IMG/VR virus record: IMGVR_UViG_3300025087_000015 | Span: 1-44,709 of that record | Reading direction: 5' to 3' (one strand) | Origin: a virus | DNA length: 44,709 bases | Part shown: one piece after another, positions 40,080-44,709 of the stretch | Position numbering within the stretch: the first letter of the stretch is position 1 | Layout: each line of letters starts with the position of its first letter | The notes under the pieces: model-generated | What the model was told of the DNA's origin: nothing | The model's input: the letters and a program-made list of their open reading frames with translations, nothing else | Database searches by the model: none | Position numbers and translations under genes: made by a program

Positions 40080-40144
40080 TTTATATCCTCCTTTGATTTC
40101 CCGCAAATCGTCCGCCGTTGATGCCCGGCGGATTCCTCATTCAT
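40076..40144 (-). CDS. 22-residue leader peptide
   Basis: Encodes MNEESAGHQRRTICGKSKED then IK; its start has GGAGGT upstream and its stop overlaps the next ATG (ATGA). A hairpin, TCCGCCG (40111-40117) with CGGCGGA (40126-40132), lies inside, so it may be a regulatory leader peptide or simply untranslated leader. Confidence 0.35.
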   Translation of the reverse strand: MNEESAGHQRRTICGKSKEDIK

Positions 40145-40306
40145 GCGTTACCTCCGGTTAATTGCCATATCGAAATTTAGGCCAGTGGCACGGCTAGGGG
40201 GTTAGACATACCGCCCACTGGCGCAAAGCGGCGCACGGCATAAGGCCCGCAAAGGTTTTATGCCTGCGCTCAAATAATCTATGTAGTGGTTTGCGGGCCA
40301 TGCCAT
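40145..40306 (-). promoter_or_regulatory. structured leader of the recombination operon
   Basis: Starts from the minus promoter near 40300. It contains interleaved complements: GGCATAA (40237-40243) with TTATGCC (40258-40264), and GGCCCGCAAA (40244-40253) with TTTGCGGGCC (40290-40299), in A-B-A'-B' order, i.e. a pseudoknot-type arrangement. A third pair, GCCAGTGG (40181-40188) and CCACTGGC (40215-40222), follows. No gene is supported here. Confidence 0.55.
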
Positions 40307-40335
40307 ATTATAGCAGATTGTTTTCCGTTGTCTAA
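40307..40335 (-). promoter_or_regulatory. extended -10 sigma-70 promoter for the recombination operon
   Basis: Minus strand TTAGAC (40335-40330), 17-base spacer ending TGC and TATAAT (40312-40307), giving an extended -10 (TGCTATAAT). It drives the leftward operon. Confidence 0.75.
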
Positions 40336-40381
40336 TTAATTCTTCTAATAGTGCCATTAGATTTATTAATACCTTAAAACC

Positions 40382-40410
40382 TTGACAAGCCGCTTTCCGT
40401 AACATATAAT
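40382..40410 (+). promoter_or_regulatory. consensus sigma-70 promoter for the repeat-protein operon
   Basis: TTGACA (40382-40387), exactly 17 bases, TATAAT (40405-40410): a perfect consensus. Transcription should begin near 40417, at the base of the structured leader. Confidence 0.9.
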
Positions 40411-40416
40411 CTATTC

Positions 40417-40531
40417 TAGGATGAAGACAGCAACGGCGGTTTCGTATTTTAAGAACGCCCCCGAACATACCGCCGCTTGTCTTCATCCACTTGCTGCGAA
40501 CCGGGGGCGTTCCTTTTTGGGAGGATAACAT
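40417..40531 (+). ncRNA. structured leader RNA with pseudoknot and attenuator-like stem
   Basis: Stem 1: GGATGAAGACA (40419-40429) with TGTCTTCATCC (40478-40488), extended by CGGCGGT (40434-40440) with ACCGCCG (40469-40475). Stem 2: GAACGCCCCCG (40453-40463), inside the loop of stem 1, with CGGGGGCGTTC (40502-40512), followed by five T and then the ribosome site GGGAGG. The stems either coexist as an H-type pseudoknot or compete, with stem 2 plus the U-run acting as a terminator. All three pairings are perfect. Known riboswitch families are not recognised. Confidence 0.7.
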
Positions 40532-42085
40532 ATGAAAACCATAACCATTAACACACAAGCCGAGTTTGACGCGCTGCCGAAAGAGTTTGCCGAGTATACC
40601 GAAATATATGTCATAGGAAAACTCAATACCATAAATACTAATAGAGTTAACTCACATATTGTCGTGGGCGGCAACGCCACGATAAACGACGTGGGCGGCA
40701 ACGCCACGATAAGCGACGTGGGCGGCAACGCCACGATAAACGACGTGAGCGACAACGCCACGATAAACGACGTGGGCGGCAACGCCACGATAAACGACGT
40801 GGGCGGCAACGCCACGATAAGCTACGTGGGCGGCAACGCCACGATAAGCGACGTGGGCGGCAACGCCACGATAAACGACGTGGGCGACAACGCCACGATA
40901 AGCTACGTGCGCGACAACGCCACGATAAGCTACGTGGGCGGCAACGCCACGATAAGCTACGTGCGCGACAACGCCACGATAAGCTACGTGCGCGACAACG
41001 CCACGATAAGCTACGTGCGCGGCAACGCCACGATAAGCTACGTGGGCGGCAACGCCACGATAAACGACGTGGACGACAACGCCACGATAAGCTACGTGGG
41101 CGGCAACGCCACGATAAGCTACGTGCGCGGCAATGCCACGATAAGCTACGTGCGCGGCAACGCCACGATAAGCTACGTAGGCAACAACGCCACGATAAGC
41201 TACGTGCGCGGCAACGCCACGATAAACGACGTGGGCGGCAACGCCACGATAAGCGACGTGGGCGACAACGCCACGATAAGCTACGCGCGCGGCAACGCCA
41301 CGATAAACGACGTGAGCGACAACGCCACGATAAGCTACGTGGGCGGCAACGCCACGATAAGCGACGTGGGCAGCGACGCCACGATAAGCTACGTGCGCAA
41401 CAACGCCACGATAAGCTACGTGCGCGACAACGCCACGATAAACGACGTGGGCGACAACGCCACGATAAGCTACGTGGGCGACAACGCCACGATAAACGAC
41501 GTGGGCGGCAACGCCACGATAAACGACGTGGGCGACAACGCCACGATAAGCTACGTGCGCGGCAACGCCACGATAAGCTACGTGCGCGACAACGTCACGA
41601 TAAGCTACGTGCGCGGCAACGCCACGATAAGGGTATATTCGTCTACGGTTACGATTGGTGGATTATTCTTTTTCGCCACCTTGATAATGCAGTTCTGCGT
41701 CTGCAAAGTGCTTAAAAAATCCAAGACCGCCAAGATAGTAAAGCACGTTAAAACAAAAATATCCAACAAGGACTTTGCCGATACCCTTAAAAAAACAAAA
41801 GACGGATATATCCTCTACAAGAGCGTGAATCCCGATACGCTTTGCGATTTCCTAACCGGCAAGATAAAATACGAGGGTGTCGTTACCTGTCCCGATTGGA
41901 AACCCGATACGGATATAGAGTGTGGGAACGGGCTACATCTATCTCCTACCCCAGATATGGCGTTATCGTATAATAAGGGTAAATTGTTAAAATGCGCAGT
42001 TAAGCTGAATGACTTTGCCGTGTACCAGGGTAACCTCACTAAAGTGCGCTGCTCAAAGGTCATCGTGCTTGGCGAGGTGAAATAA
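40532..42085 (+). CDS. repeat protein: 36 nonapeptides, hydrophobic segment, C-terminal DUF7666-like domain
   Basis: A 517-residue protein. Residues 1-47 are an N-terminal cap (MKTITINTQAEFDALPKEFA). About 36 repeats of nine residues follow, consensus NATI(S/N)(Y/D)V(G/R)(G/D), predicting a beta-solenoid. Next is a hydrophobic segment (TIGGLFFFATLIMQFCVCKV) and a C-terminal 110-residue domain (KDGYILYKSVNPDTLCDFLT, with GNGLHLSPTPDMALSYNKGK) that resembles DUF7666. Nonapeptide length recalls RTX beta-rolls, but the calcium Asp is absent. Function unknown. It is the first gene behind a perfect promoter and structured leader. Confidence 0.8.
   Translation: MKTITINTQAEFDALPKEFAEYTEIYVIGKLNTINTNRVNSHIVVGGNATINDVGGNATISDVGGNATINDVSDNATINDVGGNATINDVGGNATISYVGGNATISDVGGNATINDVGDNATISYVRDNATISYVGGNATISYVRDNATISYVRDNATISYVRGNATISYVGGNATINDVDDNATISYVGGNATISYVRGNATISYVRGNATISYVGNNATISYVRGNATINDVGGNATISDVGDNATISYARGNATINDVSDNATISYVGGNATISDVGSDATISYVRNNATISYVRDNATINDVGDNATISYVGDNATINDVGGNATINDVGDNATISYVRGNATISYVRDNVTISYVRGNATIRVYSSTVTIGGLFFFATLIMQFCVCKVLKKSKTAKIVKHVKTKISNKDFADTLKKTKDGYILYKSVNPDTLCDFLTGKIKYEGVVTCPDWKPDTDIECGNGLHLSPTPDMALSYNKGKLLKCAVKLNDFAVYQGNLTKVRCSKVIVLGEVK
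40673..41644 (+). repeat. 27-bp tandem coding repeat array
   Basis: 36 in-frame copies of a 27-base unit (AACGCCACGATA followed by a variable 15 bases), from 40673; unit 35 starts exactly at 41591 (34 x 27 from the first). Variation is limited to a few codons (AAC/AGC, GAC/TAC, GGC/CGC, GGC/GAC/AAC), while the rest is nearly identical at the DNA level, pointing to recent expansion or gene conversion. Confidence 0.95.
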
Positions 42086-42086
42086 T

Positions 42087-42299
42087 ATGCTAGACATAAA
42101 AGTATACCGCAAGCGCAACGATTGGAAGCGTGCGGCGATCATGTGGCGCATGGGCGCTATCCTGCTGATGGTCACGCAGTTGGTAACGGCGGTGTTCCTG
42201 TACAGGACGACGGCGGCGAACATATCACTGGTCAGCGAGTTAGAGGATAGCCGGGGCGTTACGAATGTCGTGGATTGCGGGAAAGAGAGGGGGAGATAA
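42087..42299 (+). CDS. single-pass membrane protein
   Basis: A 70-residue protein with a basic start (MLDIKVYRKRNDWKRAA) and one hydrophobic helix (IMWRMGAILLMVTQLVTAVF), then a short polar tail. GGTGAAAT precedes the ATG. It may act at the membrane with the adjacent repeat protein. Unrecognised. Confidence 0.6.
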   Translation: MLDIKVYRKRNDWKRAAIMWRMGAILLMVTQLVTAVFLYRTTAANISLVSELEDSRGVTNVVDCGKERGR

Positions 42300-42300
42300 T

Positions 42301-42450
42301 ATGTCCCTAATCCTCACTAGAAACGCCGGTTACACATGGCTGCTGATAGATAACGGCCCCGGCCTACCCGGTGACTATCTGCTGAAAGTCCCTGTAGACC
42401 GCCCAGAGGTAGCCGTGTTTTGGGCTGACTTTTATTCGGAGTGGTTGTAA
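42301..42450 (+). CDS. 49-residue hypothetical protein
   Basis: Encodes MSLILTRNAGYTWLLIDNGP and further GLPGDYLLKVPVDRPEVAVF. ATG at 42301 follows GGGGAG at close distance; the preceding stop is 2 bases away. Soluble; unrecognised. Confidence 0.5.
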   Translation: MSLILTRNAGYTWLLIDNGPGLPGDYLLKVPVDRPEVAVFWADFYSEWL

Positions 42451-42482
42451 CTGCCGGTGAATTGCTTGTAGAGGAGGATTAT

Positions 42483-42650
42483 ATGAAAATAATAGCCATA
42501 AAAGAATGTGCCGACGGTAACGAATCAGTAGGTACGCATTGGAAAGAGGTTAAGACATTTGATGACGAAACCACACTTAAAGAAGTCATGTTGTGGGCCG
42601 ACAAAATAGGCTATAAATCCAATGTTATATTAGTTGAGGAAAAGAAATGA
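42483..42650 (+). CDS. 55-residue hypothetical protein
   Basis: Encodes MKIIAIKECADGNESVGTHW, then KEVKTFDDETTLKEVMLWAD, ending VEEKK. Strong site (GAGGAGG) before the ATG; its stop overlaps the next start (ATGA). Unrecognised. Confidence 0.55.
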   Translation: MKIIAIKECADGNESVGTHWKEVKTFDDETTLKEVMLWADKIGYKSNVILVEEKK

Positions 42651-42775
42651 CCTACCCCCTTTGGCAACTCGTCACGATAGCCCTCGCGTCGTTCCTGGCG
42701 GGGTTTATATTCTGCGCGTGTTATAGCGCATGGCTGGATAGGCACATGGCTCGGAGATATGGGAGGAGGGGATGA
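42647..42775 (+). CDS. 42-residue membrane peptide
   Basis: Encodes MTYPLWQLVTIALASFLAGF with IFCACYSAWLDRHMARRYG, one membrane helix and a basic tail. It overlaps both neighbours by ATGA, which supports translation. Function unknown. Confidence 0.55.
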   Translation: MTYPLWQLVTIALASFLAGFIFCACYSAWLDRHMARRYGRRG

Positions 42776-43395
42776 AAATACTGGAGATATTCAGCGGGAC
42801 CAAGTCCATATCCAAAGCGTTCAAAGTGCGGGGCCATGAAACATTTACCGTAGACTTTAACCCCGACCTTGAGCCGGATATGGTGGTGGATATACTTGCT
42901 TTGGACTTAAAGGCCCTGCCGTGGATACCAGATGTTATCTGGGCCTCTCCACCTTGCCAAACATTCTCCGTAGCGAGTATAGGTCACCACTGGGCAGGCG
43001 GGAAAGGGGCGTATATCCCTAGGACCGAGGCCGCTAAAATAGGCTTGTTAATTTTGCGCCGGACAGAAGAAATAATAAAAGAGATCGATCCTCGGTTATG
43101 GTTTATGGAAAATCCACGCGGATTAATGCGGAAATTAACTACAATGCCGGGGCGCAGGACGGTTACATACTGCCAGTATGGCGATACCAAAATGAAACCA
43201 ACAGATTGTTGGTCAAATGCGTCTAATTGGATACCCCGGCCCATGTGCCATAATGGGGATTCATGCCATGAGGCCGCACCCAGGGGCGCAAAGACCGGGA
43301 CGCAAGGCATTAAGGGCGCGAGGGATAGGGGAATAATCCCGGCGCAGTTATGTAATGAGATAGTTGATGTTTGTGAACAGGAAATAAAGCCGTGA
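42772..43395 (+). CDS. C5-cytosine DNA methyltransferase
   Basis: A 207-residue protein with DNMT-type motifs: I, MKILEIFSGTKSISKAFKVR; IV, WASPPCQTFSVAS, with the catalytic Cys in PPC; VI, WFMENPRGLMRKL (ENP). It is short, with no long target-recognition domain (usual C5 enzymes are over 300 residues), as in small phage enzymes. It probably protects phage DNA or marks it. The start overlaps the previous stop by ATGA. Confidence 0.75.
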   Translation: MKILEIFSGTKSISKAFKVRGHETFTVDFNPDLEPDMVVDILALDLKALPWIPDVIWASPPCQTFSVASIGHHWAGGKGAYIPRTEAAKIGLLILRRTEEIIKEIDPRLWFMENPRGLMRKLTTMPGRRTVTYCQYGDTKMKPTDCWSNASNWIPRPMCHNGDSCHEAAPRGAKTGTQGIKGARDRGIIPAQLCNEIVDVCEQEIKP

Positions 43396-43487
43396 TCCTC
43401 TACGCCTTCTACCCCTGGCGCAGCCGTTTGATATATTTTCTTCGTGCGGTGTTCGTGATAGCGGCGGTTATGATGGCGATACTTTAA
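43392..43487 (+). CDS. 31-residue membrane peptide
   Basis: GTG start overlapping the methyltransferase stop (GTGA); encodes MILYAFYPWRSRLIYFLRAV followed by FVIAAVMMAIL, one hydrophobic helix. Overlap and composition support it; function unknown. Confidence 0.45.
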   Translation: MILYAFYPWRSRLIYFLRAVFVIAAVMMAIL

Positions 43488-43500
43488 GGGAGGGACTCTT

Positions 43501-43662
43501 ATGAAACTAGAAACCATAAACGACTTGGTAGCTGAACTCAAGGTGATGAAAGACGAATTCACGCCGCCCAAGGACAAGTACGAGGAAGGGGCGCAGGACG
43601 CGTATGACATTGCCATTGAGTACGCCGAGAAGGTGAAGAAAGCTATGGAGGTAGCGAAATGA
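43501..43662 (+). CDS. 53-residue hypothetical protein
   Basis: Encodes MKLETINDLVAELKVMKDEF and then KYEEGAQDAYDIAIEYAEKV. AGGGAGG precedes the ATG; its stop overlaps the next start (ATGA). Helical, charged; unrecognised. Confidence 0.55.
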   Translation: MKLETINDLVAELKVMKDEFTPPKDKYEEGAQDAYDIAIEYAEKVKKAMEVAK

Positions 43663-43931
43663 GATTATTTATTATTGAGATGCGGGAGGGTTGGAAACCT
43701 GAAAAGACATAGCGCGTATTAAATCAACCACCCAGTTGTGAGTTGTGCCCGTTTAAGGACGCGAAACAAGCCCCCAATACTGAATGGTATGATGACGACC
43801 TAGGAGATTTCTGCGCACCAGGATCGTGCCCCTTTGCCGCCGCCCGTCCGGTGGTCAAGGTCAAGGACTGTAACAATTTGGAATACTACGCGGCGAAGAA
43901 GGACACGGAAGATAAGGGGAAGGGGATATGA
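43659..43931 (+). CDS. amber-interrupted small Cys protein
   Basis: The frame starts at ATG 43659 (MRLFIIEMREGWKPEKT), meets TAG at 43710-43712, then continues in the same frame as RVLNQPPSCELCPFKDAKQA through DFCAPGSCPFA to a TGA at 43929-43931 that overlaps the next ATG. The post-stop part has four Cys in a plausible zinc-binding layout and ends in a canonical ATGA overlap. It is either a nonsense mutant or a suppressed or readthrough gene. Confidence 0.45.
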
Positions 43932-44149
43932 ATATTAAGCAGTTTTCAGTAGGAGACGAGGTTGTGATTTATTAGACAGACCGTCCGCCGATGATTTGTA
44001 CGATAGAGGCGTGTCCATGCGAGGGTGATGAATTGTGGTATATGAAGTACGCTGAACATGGAATAGCGGTAAACGCCCAAAGCAGAAGTTTCTCATTTAT
44101 GGCCATGGAAAAACCCCGCCAGTCTGCCACGGGCAAGGAGAAAGTATGA
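43928..44149 (+). CDS. amber-interrupted small protein
   Basis: ATG at 43928 (MNIKQFSVGDEVVIY) meets TAG at 43973-43975 and continues in frame as TDRPPMICTIEACPCEGDEL and on to TGA 44147-44149, which overlaps the next ATG (44146). Three Cys after the stop. Same situation as its neighbour: single in-frame amber, distal end in a coupled overlap. Without the stop it would be a 73-residue protein. Confidence 0.45.
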
Positions 44150-44211
44150 CAAAGAGTGGCCCCATAACGCTGATAGGCTGGCTGACTAAAACGGCAAAGG
44201 AGAAATTATGA
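44146..44211 (+). CDS. 21-residue peptide
   Basis: Encodes MTKSGPITLIGWLTKTAKEK followed by L, overlapping both neighbours by ATGA (44146-44149 and 44208-44211). Possibly a coupling peptide; low confidence that it is functional. Confidence 0.3.
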   Translation: MTKSGPITLIGWLTKTAKEKL

Positions 44212-44384
44212 CGTACAAGTATGTGCGGTCCGGTAGAATGTGTAAACACTGGGACGGCGCAGATGTCCCTTGTAAAATATATGGTACGCCTATCGGCTGT
44301 CCCGAAAATACGGATAACTGTTTTGGACTCCGCAGAGTCAAGGTACGGAAACAAACCAAACCTAAAAAGGAGGCGGGAATATGA
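44208..44384 (+). CDS. 58-residue Cys-rich protein
   Basis: Encodes MTYKYVRSGRMCKHWDGADV with CKIYGTPIGCPENTDNCFGL, four Cys and a basic end (KVRKQTKPKKEAGI). The stop overlaps the MazG start at 44381 (ATGA). Likely zinc-binding; unrecognised. Confidence 0.55.
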   Translation: MTYKYVRSGRMCKHWDGADVPCKIYGTPIGCPENTDNCFGLRRVKVRKQTKPKKEAGI

Positions 44385-44709
44385 ACGACAAGATAGGGCT
44401 GGAAAAGATGGTGGAGACACTTGAAAACATACTTAAAAGCGGGGCACGACTTGAAGATAAGGTAGGGCGTATTTGGATAACCGTAGACAAAGCTCGCGCC
44501 CTTCTCGCCGATGAAAGGGCTCAGAAGCCAGTAGCCACGGGACTGGTGGAAGCTATTAAAAAAGATATAGCGAAATCAAAACTACCGGGATTAAACAAGG
44601 CCATAGTATACACGATATTATCCCGCCACGCCGACGACAAGCAGGACGTGGTAGATAGGAAACCTATAATAGAACCCACCATTGAATATTTAACAGCGGC
44701 AGGATGTTA
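44381..44709 (+). CDS. MazG-like pyrophosphohydrolase, 5' part (continues at position 1 across the join)
   Basis: ATG at 44381, just after AAGGAGGCGGGA; the frame stays open to the window end and continues in phase through the repeated 109 bases to 455. This part encodes the N-terminal 89 residues plus the first 20 residues of the part listed at the window start. See the entry at position 1 for motifs. Confidence 0.75.
   Translation, partial: MNDKIGLEKMVETLENILKSGARLEDKVGRIWITVDKARALLADERAQKPVATGLVEAIKKDIAKSKLPGLNKAIVYTILSRHADDKQDVVDRKPIIEPTIEYLTAAGC
44601..44709. repeat. terminal direct repeat, right copy
   Basis: Identical to 1-109. The coding frame of the MazG-like gene passes through it unbroken. 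Confidence 0.95.

Noticed and set aside
40673-41644. CRISPR-like array
   Set aside because: The 27-base units are contiguous with no unique spacers and translate in frame, so this is a coding tandem repeat.
40673-41644. RTX calcium-binding repeats
   Set aside because: The nonapeptide length matches, but the GGxGxD calcium-binding Asp is missing from all units.
43659-44149. Genome-wide recoding of TAG
   Set aside because: TAG ends several tightly spaced genes (for example at 2542, 2778, 7468 and 28441), and no long virion gene holds an in-frame TAG; any suppression would be local.
1-44709. tRNA genes, integrase, reverse transcriptase / diversity-generating elements
   Set aside because: I looked for tRNA T-arm patterns, tyrosine or serine recombinase motifs and RT YxDD motifs and saw none. 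A tRNAscan or HMM search would be decisive.

Overview
The window is the complete genome of an uncultivated tailed bacteriophage (Caudoviricetes) with a short-tailed, podovirus-like gene set. It carries a small and a large terminase, a P22-type portal, a scaffold, a capsid protein, head-tail adaptors, a beta-propeller tail hub and three ejection-type proteins, but no tape measure, tail-tube or sheath gene. The first and last 109 bases are identical, and one reading frame (a MazG-like protein) runs in frame across that join, so the sequence is a circular or circularly permuted genome of about 44.6 kb. There are no ribosomal, tRNA or host metabolic genes, and I see no integrase or repressor system. 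Consensus sigma-70 promoters and Shine-Dalgarno sites point to a bacterial host. Several proteins look like lipoproteins or exported proteins. All three stop codons are used normally in most genes, so the standard code applies overall.

Layout. Read as a circle, there are four transcription blocks. (1) Leftward, 27.99 to 1.41 kb: packaging and virion genes in the order terS, GroES-like, SpoVG-like, terL (split by an in-frame stop), small basic proteins, portal, scaffold, capsid, two small secreted-type proteins, a duplicated adaptor, propeller hub, three ejection proteins, tail fibre, and a lysis-type cassette of tiny overlapping membrane genes, a DUF5675 protein and a holin candidate. (2) Rightward, 28.2 to 30.4 kb: small early-type genes behind two near-identical promoter/leader modules, ending at an intrinsic terminator. 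(3) Leftward, 40.1 to 30.4 kb: DNA metabolism, with a RecT/Bet-like annealing protein, a PD-(D/E)XK exonuclease, a zinc-finger homing endonuclease, a NinG-like resolvase, an SNF2-type helicase overlapping a DNA methyltransferase, a DUF559-like nuclease and a replication initiator. (4) Rightward, 40.5 kb through the join to 1.36 kb: a 517-residue protein made of 36 nonapeptide repeats, small membrane proteins, a C5-cytosine methyltransferase, many tiny ATGA-overlapping genes and MazG.

Most unusual points. Six virion-type proteins (fibre, hub, both adaptors, two small beta-rich proteins) begin with convincing Sec signal peptides. The 390-bp divergent control region near 40.3 kb has a strong promoter on each strand, and each promoter transcribes a leader with interleaved, pseudoknot-type complementarity. 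The plus-strand leader precedes the repeat protein. Several genes are interrupted by single in-frame stops, and the downstream frame still ends in a canonical overlap with the next gene. TerL is cut exactly at its ATPase/nuclease boundary. All functional calls rest on motif and context reading; no database search was run.
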